The position numbers were made by a program, and so were the translations under genes. The notes below the pieces were generated by a model, which searched no databases, had not been told where the DNA came from, and saw nothing but the letters and a program-made list of their open reading frames with translations. Of a stretch of DNA of 64,000 nucleotides, positions 34,050 through 44,155 are shown piece by piece; within the stretch, counting starts at the first letter, position 1, and the number at the start of each line of letters is the position of its first letter. This stretch comes from CAWAXW01 sp963786155 (GTDB taxonomy: Bacteria; Actinomycetota; CADDZG01; WHSQ01), in contig CAWAXW010000006.1 of NCBI GenBank assembly GCA_963786155.1, positions 2,294,001 to 2,358,000 on the forward strand. The letters run 5' to 3'.

Positions 34050-36878
34050 CTAGCTGGTGCTTTGGGCCTCGGCTTGTTCCAGGACTCGGCCTAGTTTTTC
34101 GATCAGCCTTGCGTACTCCGTGAAGTCGCTTCGGCTTAGCGCCTCCTGGGCTCGGTCGTAGATCTTCCCGGCTGCGTCGATCAGCTCTTGGAGGGTTTGG
34201 TCCTCTGGCTCGGGCTCCTCTTCGTCGTCCGGCGGGGTCGTGCCGGTCGGGGATGGAGTCGGGCTCGGCTCGAGCTCCGGCTCGAGGTCGAACAGGACCG
34301 CGAGGGCTTCGTCGAAGGTCTCTTCCATCACGACCTCTTCGCCGTAGACGAGAGCGACGCGCTTGAGCTCGGGGATCGGCACAGCTTCGCTGATGACGAA
34401 GATCGGCTGCACGTAAAGGATCGAGTCCTCGATCGGGAGGGTTACGAGACGTGCGAAGAGGATGTCCGAACCTTCCTGCCCTAGGAGCGTGAGCTGGGAG
34501 GCGACGGCAGTGTCCTGATTGATAAGCGTGTCAACCTGCACGGGACCGGACACGAGCGATTGGCGCGGGAACTGGAGCGTCACCAGTTCTCCGTAAACAC
34601 CCGGATCGTTGCGCGCTGCCATGAGGGCGACCATGTTGTTGCGGCTGCGAGGCGTGAAGGGGCGCGTCAACAGGAACTCTTCCTCTAGCTCCCCGGGCAG
34701 GTTGAACAACAGGTAGCTCGGTTGGATCTCGCCGTCGCCTTCGATCGCGTTCGGATCGGTCGGCAAGGACCACTCGTCCTGCTTCGAGTAGAAGTCGTCG
34801 GCTTCCGACATGTGATAGGTGCGCCACATCTCCGTTTGGATCTTGAACAGGTCCTCGGGATAGCGGAAGTGCTCGACGATCTCCTCGGGTGGCTCCTCGT
34901 CGGTGAAGAGGTCGGGGAACGCGTTGCGCCACGCCTGGATCATGGGGTCCGACTCGTCGACCACGAAGAACTTCATCGTCCCGTCGTAGGCATCGATCGT
35001 CACTTTCACCGAGTTGCGGATGTAGTTGAGCGTCTCGTCGAGAGTCCCGGTCTCGTCGGTTTCGATGAACTCGCCCGTGTCCTCCCTCTGCGAGTACGGA
35101 TAGAAGTTCGTATGCGTATAGGCATCGAGAACCCAGACGAGGCCCTCGTCGGTCGCCACCACGTAGGGATCGTTGTCCAGACCCAGGAACGGGGCCGCCC
35201 GCGACACGCGATCGCGGACGTTCTTGTAGATCATGATGCGCGATTCGGGTGTGATGAGGCCGGAGAGCACGAGGTTCGGATCGCCCTCACGCAGCGCGAA
35301 CGCGAGGCGGGCGAAGATGTTGCCGATCTCGACTCCCCCGTCGCCCGCATAGTTGCTGCGCTGGACGCCTTCGTCGGTGTCGAAATCGATCTCCTCCTGC
35401 TCGGAGTTGACGATCGAATACTCGGTGGGCTCGAAGATCTCGCCGTAGTACAGGCCCGCCTGCTCAGTCTCGAAGGCTTCCTCGGCCCCCAATGCAACGG
35501 TGCCGGGGAGGTCCTTCACCAAGAAGCTCGGCTGGCCCGCCCCCGTGGTCTCGTTAGCAAGGCTTGCAACCAATCCATAGCCGTGGGTGAACTGAAGATG
35601 CAGGTTCGTCCACTTCTGAGATGCGTCGGGTAGGTCGTCCAGCGACAACTCACGAGCGGCCAGCAAGACCTGACGGGTTCGGCCCCCGATCTCGTACCGG
35701 TCGATGTCGACATCCTCGAACCGGTAGTAAGGGCGGATCCCTTGAAGCTCGCGGTACGCCTCCTGCAAGATCGGAGGATCCCATAGGCGCACGTTCTGCA
35801 GCAACGCTTCATTGGCCGAAAGGTCCTCGCTTGAGAGATCCGTGGTCGCGGGGAACCCTTGGGTCTCGACCTCGTCCATTCCGTATCCGGCCCTCGTCGC
35901 GGCGATGTTCCTCTCGATGAACTCGGCCTCGCGTTGCAACTCCTGAGGCTCGACCGAAAAACGCTGCACGAACGTCGGCCAAGCGAAGCCGGCCAGGAAC
36001 GAGGTCAGTATCCAGATCCCAACCGCTGCGATCGGAAGCGAGAAACGCCTGACCCGGATGTTCACGAGGAATAGCACGGCTGAGATGACCGAGATGATCG
36101 CGAGGAGGTTCAAAGCCGGTAACTGAGCGTTCACGTCCGTATAGCTCGCCCCCGTCACCACCCCTCTGGGCGAGAAGTTCAACTGGTAGCGCCCAAGCAG
36201 GTACTGCCCGGCCTTTACAAGCGCAAGCCCGCCGAGCAACACCGAGAGGTGGGCAAGGGCACCCGGAGAGATACCTCTGGTCCCCACCTCGGGCCGGATC
36301 GAGCCCTGCAGGTAATGGGCGACGCCGGAGAACAGTAGGGCCGCCATCAACGCGAACCAGATCCACGACAGCACCAGGTCGAAGAACGGCAACTGGAATA
36401 CGTAGAAGCCGACATCCCGGCCGAACTGGGGGTCGTTTACCCCGAAATCGACTCTGTTCGTCCACAGGAGGAACGTCTGCCAGTTGGACCCGGCCCCCAC
36501 GCCGGCGGAAAGCCCCACGAAGGCGGCCGCCCCCAAGCGTAACCACGGCAGATAGGGAGTGACCATCTCGCGATAGCGCTCTGCCGGGTCTGGGCGCATC
36601 GAGAAGGAAGCGATGTCGTAGGACGGGCGCAAGCGGGAGGCAACGAACAGATTGAGGTAGACGATCACGCCGGTGACCAAGGCAACGATCGCACCCAAGG
36701 CGAACTGGGTCTTCAGGCTCGTCCACAGGACCGAGGAGAACTCGACCTCCCGGAACCAGAGGACGTCGGTATAGAAACGAGCCGAGGAAGCAAGCACGAC
36801 CAACAATCCGATGACCACGCCGAGCACGATCCACAAGCGACGACGCGGGCGCGATCTGATCGGAGTCGGGGTTGCCAT
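34050..36878 (-). CDS. UPF0182 family membrane protein
   Basis: A 942-aa protein of the UPF0182 family common in actinobacteria. The N-terminal ~330 residues have about seven TM segments. The large outer region has family blocks such as YFTHGYGLV-like QFTHGYGLVASL, YYGEIFEPTEYSIVNS, YAGDGGVEIGN and FLLTRPFTPRSRNNMVALMA. The C-terminal ~70 residues are a Pro/Glu-rich linker (PEPEDQTLQELIDAAGKIYD) with a helix. The function is unknown. It is downstream of a receiver-domain gene by 34 bp, likely in the same transcript. Confidence 0.93.
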   Translation of the reverse strand: MATPTPIRSRPRRRLWIVLGVVIGLLVVLASSARFYTDVLWFREVEFSSVLWTSLKTQFALGAIVALVTGVIVYLNLFVASRLRPSYDIASFSMRPDPAERYREMVTPYLPWLRLGAAAFVGLSAGVGAGSNWQTFLLWTNRVDFGVNDPQFGRDVGFYVFQLPFFDLVLSWIWFALMAALLFSGVAHYLQGSIRPEVGTRGISPGALAHLSVLLGGLALVKAGQYLLGRYQLNFSPRGVVTGASYTDVNAQLPALNLLAIISVISAVLFLVNIRVRRFSLPIAAVGIWILTSFLAGFAWPTFVQRFSVEPQELQREAEFIERNIAATRAGYGMDEVETQGFPATTDLSSEDLSANEALLQNVRLWDPPILQEAYRELQGIRPYYRFEDVDIDRYEIGGRTRQVLLAARELSLDDLPDASQKWTNLHLQFTHGYGLVASLANETTGAGQPSFLVKDLPGTVALGAEEAFETEQAGLYYGEIFEPTEYSIVNSEQEEIDFDTDEGVQRSNYAGDGGVEIGNIFARLAFALREGDPNLVLSGLITPESRIMIYKNVRDRVSRAAPFLGLDNDPYVVATDEGLVWVLDAYTHTNFYPYSQREDTGEFIETDETGTLDETLNYIRNSVKVTIDAYDGTMKFFVVDESDPMIQAWRNAFPDLFTDEEPPEEIVEHFRYPEDLFKIQTEMWRTYHMSEADDFYSKQDEWSLPTDPNAIEGDGEIQPSYLLFNLPGELEEEFLLTRPFTPRSRNNMVALMAARNDPGVYGELVTLQFPRQSLVSGPVQVDTLINQDTAVASQLTLLGQEGSDILFARLVTLPIEDSILYVQPIFVISEAVPIPELKRVALVYGEEVVMEETFDEALAVLFDLEPELEPSPTPSPTGTTPPDDEEEPEPEDQTLQELIDAAGKIYDRAQEALSRSDFTEYARLIEKLGRVLEQAEAQSTS

Positions 36879-36912
36879 GGCGGAAGACTAGTGCTTTGGG
36901 GGGATATCCAAA

Positions 36913-37275
36913 CTACGAGGTGCCGAGGGCTCTTCGGATACGCCTTATGAGGTCGTCGGGGCTGAATGGCTTACCGACGAAGTGGGCGCCGACCCAGTCG
37001 GCGGTCGACTCTCGAGCCATGCCGGTCAACACGAACACGGGTATGCCGATGGTCGATTGATCGCTGCGGAGCGCCGAGAACACTTCCTTGCCGTCCATCT
37101 TCGGCATGATCTGGTCCAAGAGGATGGCGTCGGGATGCTCCTCTTGCGCAAGCCGATAGGCCTTCTCGCCATCCTCGGCCATGATCACGTCGAAGCCTCC
37201 GTCCTCGAGCACGAACTCGAGAGTCAGACGCACGCTGGGATCGTCCTCGGCCACCAGCACCAGAGGCTTGGTCAC
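36913..37275 (-). CDS. Stand-alone response regulator receiver domain
   Basis: A 120-aa CheY-like receiver with no output domain. The acid pair is EDDPSVRLTLEF, the phospho-acceptor is the Asp in ILLDQIMPKMDGKEVF, the Thr is in VFVLTGMA and the Lys in GKPFSPDDL. It may act by protein contact. The sensor kinase at 38670-41476 is on the same strand two genes upstream and is a candidate partner. Confidence 0.92.
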   Translation of the reverse strand: MTKPLVLVAEDDPSVRLTLEFVLEDGGFDVIMAEDGEKAYRLAQEEHPDAILLDQIMPKMDGKEVFSALRSDQSTIGIPVFVLTGMARESTADWVGAHFVGKPFSPDDLIRRIRRALGTS

Positions 37276-37327
37276 CTTGTCAGGTTAACGCTTGGCGAAT
37301 GGATTTCGGCCTAGAGAGCCGCTCGGG

Positions 37328-38584
37328 TTACGGCTTGATGGGAACGTCGACCGGCGGCCCCGAAGGACTGGGCTCGGGCTGGGGTTCATCTTCCGTCAGG
37401 TCTTTGATCGTGCAATCCGCAACGTTCTGGCAATCCTGTGCCTCCTCGTTGCCTCCGCCGCCGCCATCGCCATCGCCGCCATCGCCATCGCCCGGATCAC
37501 CGCCCCCGCCCTCGTCGCCCGGCGGCGCCGCCTGTCCGTCGCCGTCTTGGTTTGGCGGTTCGTCCGCCCCGGTGTCTCCACTACCACCACCATCGTCGCT
37601 CGGGGGCGCCGAACCGATGGTGTCTTGTGCTGCGGCGATCGAGAACTCGGCGCTTCCGCCGTCCTCGGCGACCGCGCCGGTCCCCTCGATCACTTTGCCC
37701 AAGTCAGCCAGTAGAGGGTTCGGCCGAACGTTCAGGATCCCGGCGACGACGGCCCAGCTCGCGCCGTCCTCGAAGAGATCGAGTGCCTCCAGGAACGCAT
37801 CACGCAGAGATCCGGGCGCTCGCGTGGCAACGATGAAACCGATGACGAGGTCCACGGGCGAGGCGCGGCGCAGGTAGGGGCGCATGAACGAGACGTCGGC
37901 CCCACCCGCCAGCGCGCTGAAGTAAGCGAGACCTGGCTTATCGCCTGCATCCAGTTGCGGCGCGAAACCGGCGGCTTGCTGCGATAGCTCGCTGTCGAGA
38001 CCCAGCAGGTCTCCAAGGAAAAGCTGGTCCCATGGATCGTCCTGCCGAAGGGTGTAGGGGTCGGGAAGGCTGGGGAGGTCACCCGCGGCCACAGAGGCTT
38101 CATGCAACCGCCCAACCGTCACACCATCTTCTCCCGGCGCGCTGAGTTGCACGCGACCCTCATAGATCCCAGCGCGAGTCGAGCCGAGCCCCCGGTCAAT
38201 ACGGAACACGGCTTTCGATGCTCGAGCTTCGACGTCGCCGATCACCACTCGTATGGATTCCCGCGTATCCGCCAGCAACTTGCCCGACTCGCCTGCGATC
38301 GCGCTCTCGCCGATGATGCGAGCGCGCGTCGTCGAAGCGAGCTGAACCCGGCGTTCGCCCCCGAGCCGAAGAACGGCAGATGCATCCCGGCCGGTGATCA
38401 CTACATCTCCCGGCTCGAGCGAGGTCTCGGACGAAACCTCGATCTGTTCCTCGCCCCGCTGAACCTGGATCAAACCCTTGACGCGCTTGAGCGTCATCTC
38501 GGCGAGCTGATCTTCGTCGAAGGGCCAACAAGCGGTCCCGCCGAGGAGACACGCGATCAACCCGATAGCAAGCTGTCGTTTCAT
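37328..38584 (-). CDS. FecR-domain lipoprotein
   Basis: A 418-aa lipoprotein. The signal peptide ends LLGGTAC with a lipobox Cys at about residue 19. A FecR-like domain follows (VKGLIQVQRGEEQIEVSSE, LEPGDVVITGRDASAVLRLG, AGIYEGRVQLSAPG). The middle is helical (SPVDLVIGFIVATRAPGSLR). The last ~90 residues are disordered and Gly/Asp-rich (GDPGDGDGGDGDGGGGG). The gene sits between a sensor kinase and a receiver gene, which suggests an envelope-sensing unit; that is inference. Confidence 0.8.
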   Translation of the reverse strand: MKRQLAIGLIACLLGGTACWPFDEDQLAEMTLKRVKGLIQVQRGEEQIEVSSETSLEPGDVVITGRDASAVLRLGGERRVQLASTTRARIIGESAIAGESGKLLADTRESIRVVIGDVEARASKAVFRIDRGLGSTRAGIYEGRVQLSAPGEDGVTVGRLHEASVAAGDLPSLPDPYTLRQDDPWDQLFLGDLLGLDSELSQQAAGFAPQLDAGDKPGLAYFSALAGGADVSFMRPYLRRASPVDLVIGFIVATRAPGSLRDAFLEALDLFEDGASWAVVAGILNVRPNPLLADLGKVIEGTGAVAEDGGSAEFSIAAAQDTIGSAPPSDDGGGSGDTGADEPPNQDGDGQAAPPGDEGGGGDPGDGDGGDGDGGGGGNEEAQDCQNVADCTIKDLTEDEPQPEPSPSGPPVDVPIKP

Positions 38585-38669
38585 CTAGGTGCCCCATGTG
38601 TCGCATCGATACCGATATGAACAAGTCTGCCCCCAGCGGCTACCCGTGTGAATAGCCCGAATGGACTAG

Positions 38670-41476
38670 TCATGCGATGTCGCTCTGGGCTGCGGGAAGA
38701 GAGATCGCCAGGCGGGTGCCCTCGTCGACCTCGCTTTCCACGTGGATGGTCCCGGAGTGGGCTTCGACTATCCGGTGGACGAAGGCAAGCCCCAGGCCCA
38801 ACCCCCCGTAGGTGCGGGTCTCCGAACCGTCGAGTTGCTGGAAATCCGAGAAGATGCGCGGCAGGTCTTCGGGCGGGATGCCGATGCCCTCGTCGATCAC
38901 CGAGATCCCCACGTGACGCTTGGCTCCGTCCCCGTTGTCGATGCTCTGAGCCTCGGCTTCCACCCTGATCGTCCCGCCGTCGGGGGAGAACTTGACGGCG
39001 TTGTCGAGCACCTCCTCGAGTGAACGACGCAGAAGCCGTTCGTCGCCCATGACCTGAGGAAGATCCTTCTCCACTTCCGCGATCACGTTGTGTTGGGGGC
39101 TGCGCTCGGACGACTGCTCGCAGAGCTCTTTGATGATGGCACCGACGTCGATGGGAACGTTACGAGGCGAGAGCCTCCCCGCTTCCATGGCGGAGAAGTC
39201 CACCAAGAGCCCGACGATTCGTTCGAGCCGCTGCGTCGACTCGAGGATGCCGCCAATGAACTTCTTTGCCTTGTCGGGGGGAACATCCTTGCGCGCAAGG
39301 ATCTCCGCGTAACCTTTGATAGGCGTTAGCGGCGTTCGCAGCTCGTGCGAGATGTTCGCAAGGAATTCCGACTTCATCCGCTCGATCTCGCGTTCGCGCG
39401 ACATGTCGCGTAGGACGGCCACCGCACCGATGGACTCGCCATCCACCCCTTGCAGCACGGCGCTAGTGATCGCGATCGGTACCGGATCACCGACCAGTCT
39501 CCAGACGAACACTCCATCCATCGAGCCCGGGCCCACGTCGTAGATGGGGACGTCGATACGCTCGCCCTGGGCGTTCCTAATGTCCAGGAGCTTTCGCACG
39601 GACTTGTGTACGGCCGAATCGGCCTTTATCCCTGTGAGTTTCTCAGCCTCGCGGTTGAACGCGAGGACATCGCCGCTGGCGTCGACCGCGACCAGTCCGT
39701 CCGCCATGGACTCGATGATCGTCTCGATGCGCGCACGCAGGCTCCGCTCCTCGCGTGCCGCCTCCCTAAGATCGTCGGTCATGCGGACCAGCGAAGCCGT
39801 CATCTCGTTGAACGTCTCCCCGAGCTGGCCGACCTCGTCCTCGCCGGAAACCTCGGCTCTCGCGGTCAGGTCCCCCTCCCGCACGTCGCGAGCCGCCGCC
39901 GTGAGGACCTGGATGGGTCTCGTGATGCGGCGACCGGACAGCCATGCGAGCACAAGTGCCACGGCACCCACGCCGAGGGCCACGATGAACAAAGTTCGGG
40001 TGACGCTCTCGCGGGTGGTTGCAACTATGTCGCCCGGCGAGGAAAGGACGAGATAGGCGCCGAGCGGCTGGCCTTCCGAGCTCACGAGCTGACGAGCAGC
40101 AGCGAAATAGCTCTCGTCACCAAGGGTCTGCCGCAATGTGACGGGGAGTCCAGCCGCCAGTTCCTCGCGTGCGGTTCTCGGGAGGATGTCCCTGGCTTCC
40201 GCAGATCGTGGAAGAGTGCTTCCGACGATCTTGTTGCGACCCACGATCAGCGTTGCCTTTGCGCCTCCGCCGATCGTTTCGACTGTGTTGTTGTCGAGAT
40301 ACCGACCCAGGATCACCACGCCCACGGTTCTCCCGGCGACCTGCCCCTCCACGCGAGCGGCGGCCAGGATTGGAAGGGTGTCGCCCACGCGCACAACGCT
40401 TGCCGCGACCGGGAGACCCTCTTGAGTCACTTCCGTTACAACGGGCGAGCCCAGGATGCTCACGATGTCTGCTCCATCCAGGGGAGAGGAACGACTCCGG
40501 GGTCCTTTGGCTCCCGGACCCTCGCCGGCGAATGCCAGCTGTTCTCCGCGGGGACCCGTGATGATGATCAGGTCGATCTCGAATATGTCGTTCTCGTCTC
40601 CAGAGACGGAGCCCTGCGCAAGGGCGCCAAGTCCGGAACGCGATGCAACCCTTTCTTGTAAGTCCGACCCACTCGCGAAACGCTCTGCTAGATCCTTGAG
40701 CTCCACTGTGCTGCGGTCGACGTCGGCAAGGGCGATGTCGATCTGGTTCTGAACCCTCACCAGCTCTTCGTCTTCGACGTTGCTCGAGATGACGCCGGTG
40801 AGAGAGGTCGCAAGCGTTAGCACCACGATGAGCAGCAGGGCGCCAAAGGCTGCAACGAAGCGGGTTCGGATGCTCGAACGCACTCCGCTCCACAGCCACG
40901 ATGCCAACGCGAAGTACGCCAGCACCTTGATCCCGTGAGCCGCGTACGCGGCGCGGTCGAAGCCTCCGCTGCCGAATCGGTGATCTGGAGCGAACGCGGT
41001 CAGCGCCTCCGAGATGCTCAATAGGAACGCCGCCAGGGCGAGCCGGCGCAGCGCTTTGTTGCCGGAGCGACCGGCTGCCGCGAGGGTCACGAGCGAGAGC
41101 AGCAGCGCGGTGGCGGCTGGGGCCAGGGCGGCGGGCTCCTCCAAGGCGACGACCACCGGAGCCGATGCGGCCGCGCTCGGCCTCAGACCCCCGACGACCC
41201 CGATGAGGATCAGGGCATAGCCCAAAGTGTGGAGGGCGATCAGGAGCTGTTCGCCGTCGGTGCGGCCCCCGATCTCGCCTATCTGGAATGCGCCCCCGTG
41301 CATGACCTGCGCCACGGCCAGCGCTCCGAACCCCAGGGCGGCGCTCACCCGGTTTGCGGTGCCTCCGGGGATCAGTGCCGGGCGCGAGAGATCAAGAGCC
41401 CGGCCCCCACGGTGACTAGGAACCCAAAGAACTCGACGGTGAAGTGCAGCGGAACGGACATGAAGCCCTCGAACAT
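38670..41476 (-). pseudogene. Membrane sensor histidine kinase (HAMP-PAS-HisKA), frameshifted N-terminus
   Basis: The long frame (to 38670) encodes several N-terminal TMs, a ~270-aa outer sensor with VGRNKIVGSTLPRSAEA, a TM, HAMP (RRITRPIQVLTAAARDVREG), PAS (ESMADGLVAVDASGDVLAFN), HisKA with SEFLANISHELRTPLTPIKG and HATPase (DNAVKFSPDGG, IDEGIGIPPED, GGLGLGLAFV). The first ~40 codons of that frame are not hydrophobic. The neighbouring frame from ATG 41476 gives a clear TM (VPLHFTVEFFGFLVTVGAGL) ending near 41382. One missing C in a CCC run joins them (RA-P-ALIPGG). It begins 45 bp after the Lon-like protease stop. Confidence 0.8.
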
Positions 41477-41521
41477 CTCGGACCAATCGTCCCATGTAAC
41501 CCGGAATGAGTTGGGAGCGGG

Positions 41522-42571
41522 TTACTCGAACCCTTCGAGGTAATCGAGGGCTTCGTCGAAGGTCGAGATGGCCACGACCTCGATCTCGTCCGCAACGGCC
41601 CGGGCATCGGCGGCATTCGACTCGGGTGCGAGGAAGACCACGGCGCCCCTCTCTTCCGCCCCGGCCACCTTCTGCTGGATACCCCCGATGGGGCCGACCC
41701 CGCCGTCACAGGCGATCGTCCCGGTTCCCGCTATTTGGCGCCCACCCGTCAAGTCGTCGGGCGTCAGCTTGTCGTACAGAGCCAAAGACATCATGAGCCC
41801 GGCCGAGGGTCCCGCGATCTTTCCGGTCTCGAACCGAACGGATGCACCCGGGTCGAAGCGGTAGTTCACGTCTTCCATGGAGACCCCGATGAAGGGCGAT
41901 CCGGGGTCGTCTGGATTCGCTGCCGCCTCCAACTCGAAGGTGTGCGTCTCGCGGCCCCGGCGCACCTTGATCGAGATCGTTTCTCCTACGTCGCTCTGAT
42001 CGATCAGCCGGCCGACTTCGCAAGTGGTCTCCACCGGGCCGCCGTTCACCTCAAGGATCACATCGCCCTCGCGAAGCACGCCGTCCGCGGGGAGACCATC
42101 GATGGTCGCCAGGACACGCGCCCCGTCGCCGGTCGGTTTGCCGAGGCCGAGGGCCGCGAACACCACCTCTCGGGCATGTTGCTTGGACGACTGCATCTCC
42201 GCTTGTTGCTGTTCGATCTGCTCGTCGAGTGACAGATCGCCCAGCACCGAGCTCTTGTCTACGATCGCTACCTCGGGACTGAAGGACGCACCGATCCACT
42301 CGGAGAAGGTGACCTGAGGGTCGAGGTTGACGGTCGTCATGTAGAGCTTCCCCTCCGAGGAATAGGTGGGGACGTCTTCGACGTTAACCAAGGCCTCGAT
42401 GTCCCGGACCGGGCCGGGTCGGTAGGCATAGAACATCGGCAGGGGGACCGTGAAAGCGGCGATTATCAGCAGCACGAGTCCCACGCTCAGCAGGATCCAC
42501 AGCCAGAAGGGCTTGCGCCGCACAGGCTTTATCCCGGGAGGGGTGTCGAGGTCCCACTCGCTCGTCTGCAT
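41522..42571 (-). CDS. PDZ and Lon-type (S16) membrane protease, YlbL-like
   Basis: A 349-aa protein with one TM (FWLWILLSVGLVLLIIAAFT), a PDZ domain (LPADGVLREGDVILEVNGGP) and a C-terminal Lon proteolytic domain. The catalytic Ser is in AGPSAGLMMSLALYDKL and the Lys in IQQKVAGAEERGA. It has no ATPase domain. It probably cleaves membrane or exported substrates; the actinobacterial members lack firm targets. MreB lies 30 bp upstream and the sensor kinase is downstream on the same strand. Confidence 0.9.
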   Translation of the reverse strand: MQTSEWDLDTPPGIKPVRRKPFWLWILLSVGLVLLIIAAFTVPLPMFYAYRPGPVRDIEALVNVEDVPTYSSEGKLYMTTVNLDPQVTFSEWIGASFSPEVAIVDKSSVLGDLSLDEQIEQQQAEMQSSKQHAREVVFAALGLGKPTGDGARVLATIDGLPADGVLREGDVILEVNGGPVETTCEVGRLIDQSDVGETISIKVRRGRETHTFELEAAANPDDPGSPFIGVSMEDVNYRFDPGASVRFETGKIAGPSAGLMMSLALYDKLTPDDLTGGRQIAGTGTIACDGGVGPIGGIQQKVAGAEERGAVVFLAPESNAADARAVADEIEVVAISTFDEALDYLEGFE

Positions 42572-42601
42572 CAGTGGAACCAGAGTAAGTGGCTCGCTTG
42601 C

Positions 42602-43603
42602 CTAAGATGCCCCCAGGAAGATGTCTTTCGCGCTGTCGAATGCTTCGAGGCATCTCCCCGCGCCGAGAACGACCGATTCGAGCGGCTGTTCCGTCAGATG
42701 CACCGGCACCTCGGCCTCTTGGGACAAGAGCATGTCGAGGCCCGACAGCATCCCGCCCCCGCCCGTGAGCGTGATCCCGTTGACGAGGACATCCTGGGTC
42801 AGATCGGGTGGCGACGCCGACAGGCATTCGATAACCGCGGTAGTGATCATCCGGATCTGCTCGGTCAGGGCTGCCCTGATCTCTTCAGAGGTGATCTGCA
42901 CGTTCTTTGGGAGACCCGTCGCGAGATCGCGACCCTTTAGTTCGGCCTTTGCTTCCTGAGCGCGCGGGAATGCCGACCCGATCGAGATTTTGATGCGCTC
43001 CGCGGTGCGCTCCCCGATGGCCATCTGATATTCGCGCCGCACGTAGTTCTGGACGCCTGCGTCGAGATCGAAGCCCCCGACGCGCACCGCGCTGTTGGTG
43101 ACGATCCCGCCGAGAGAGATGATGGCCACCTCGGTGGTGCCTCCGCCAACGTCCACGACCATGTTCCCGGTCGGTTCGTGGATGGGAAGGCCGGCTCCGA
43201 TCGCCGCGGCCATCGGCTCCTCGATCAAGTAACAGGAGCGCGCACCCGCCGACAGAGTGGCTTCCTCGACTGCCCGCCTCTCGACCTCCGTGAGCGCGCT
43301 CGGCACACAAACCAGTGCCTTGGCCCGCGAGAAGCGGCCCACGCCTGCCTTCTGAAGGATCAGTCGGATCAGCTTCTCGGTGATGTCGAAGTCCGAGATG
43401 GCTCCGGAACGAAGGGGCCGTACCGCAATGATGTAGCCGGGAGTCCGGCCGATCATGTGCCAGGCCTCCTCGCCCATCGCGAGCACGGCTCCGGTCTCTT
43501 TGTTCAGGGCGAGCACGGTGGGCTCAGCGAAGAGGATGCCCCTCTGCCTTTGGTAGACGAGGGTGTTTGCCGTGCCTAGGTCGATCGCGATGTCGCGCGC
43601 CAT
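42602..43603 (-). CDS. mreB: Rod-shape determining protein MreB
   Basis: A 333-aa actin-fold protein. It shows DIAIDLGTANTLVYQRQRGI (phosphate 1), VVDVGGGTTEVAIISLGGI (phosphate 2), YLIEEPMAAAIGAGLPI, GERTAERIKISIGSA and ITLTGGGGMLSGLD (adenosine). It guides elongation-type wall synthesis. mreC, mreD and rodA are not nearby. The C-terminal ~10 residues differ from typical MreB. A paralog role (MreB-like) is possible. Confidence 0.93.
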   Translation of the reverse strand: MARDIAIDLGTANTLVYQRQRGILFAEPTVLALNKETGAVLAMGEEAWHMIGRTPGYIIAVRPLRSGAISDFDITEKLIRLILQKAGVGRFSRAKALVCVPSALTEVERRAVEEATLSAGARSCYLIEEPMAAAIGAGLPIHEPTGNMVVDVGGGTTEVAIISLGGIVTNSAVRVGGFDLDAGVQNYVRREYQMAIGERTAERIKISIGSAFPRAQEAKAELKGRDLATGLPKNVQITSEEIRAALTEQIRMITTAVIECLSASPPDLTQDVLVNGITLTGGGGMLSGLDMLLSQEAEVPVHLTEQPLESVVLGAGRCLEAFDSAKDIFLGAS

Positions 43604-43631
43604 GGCACGACCCTAAGGGTTAGTTGAGCTG

Positions 43632-43982
43632 CTAGCTGGCGACGCGCGTGCCCAGCGCGCGGCGCCGAGCCTCGATGCGACGCTTCGCGGCGGCGCGGCG
43701 AGCGGGATCGAGTGGTTGGGGCGAGGGAGACGAATACCGGCGATTTGCCGGCCCCGAGTCGACCACCACACGCTTTTCCATGACCGAGCGGACGGGCATG
43801 GGCCTGTGACTAGTGGGCGCGTAGACCCGCGCTCCCCGCCCGGAGGTCTGGACCGAGATCGCCTCGAGCCCGAGACGGAAATCGTCGACTGCGTCGAGAC
43901 GAGATTCTTCCTTGCGTTGGAGCAGCCACAGCCGCAGGATTCCCGCCCCCGCGACAACGACCATGATCATCAAATAGATCAA
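43632..43982 (-). CDS. Hypothetical single-TM protein
   Basis: A 116-aa protein with an N-terminal membrane segment (MIYLMIMVVVAGAGILRLWL) and a basic cytosolic tail (PARRAAAKRRIEARRRALGT). No family was recognised. It lies 28 bp upstream of mreB on the same strand, so it may be co-expressed with it. Confidence 0.6.
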   Translation of the reverse strand: MIYLMIMVVVAGAGILRLWLLQRKEESRLDAVDDFRLGLEAISVQTSGRGARVYAPTSHRPMPVRSVMEKRVVVDSGPANRRYSSPSPQPLDPARRAAAKRRIEARRRALGTRVAS

Positions 43983-44129
43983 GTCAGCACACCTTCCGAA
44001 TCAGTACGTTCGTACTTTCCGCGATGGACCCTGGACTGGATCCCTGTTGCCTTAAGAGTTCGAGCCGAAGGGCTCAAGTCCTCCCGGTTGGGCAGGTTAG
44101 CAGACAACTGCTCCGGCAAGCGGTTTTGT

Positions 44130-44155
44130 GGATGGGGGACAAAAGCCCCCTATCC
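44130..44155 (-). terminator. Hairpin at end of epimerase gene (possible terminator)
   Basis: On the minus strand, GGAT-A-GGGGG pairs with CCCCC-ATCC around a CTTTTGT loop. It starts in the last codons of the epimerase gene and spans its TAG. No U-run follows, so termination is uncertain. Confidence 0.5.

Noticed and set aside
41374..41390. TGA at the end of the sensor-kinase N-terminal frame as a second selenocysteine codon
   Set aside because: The sequence after it in the same frame is not kinase-like and soon stops; a 1-nt shift restores the family frame, so an indel is the better explanation.
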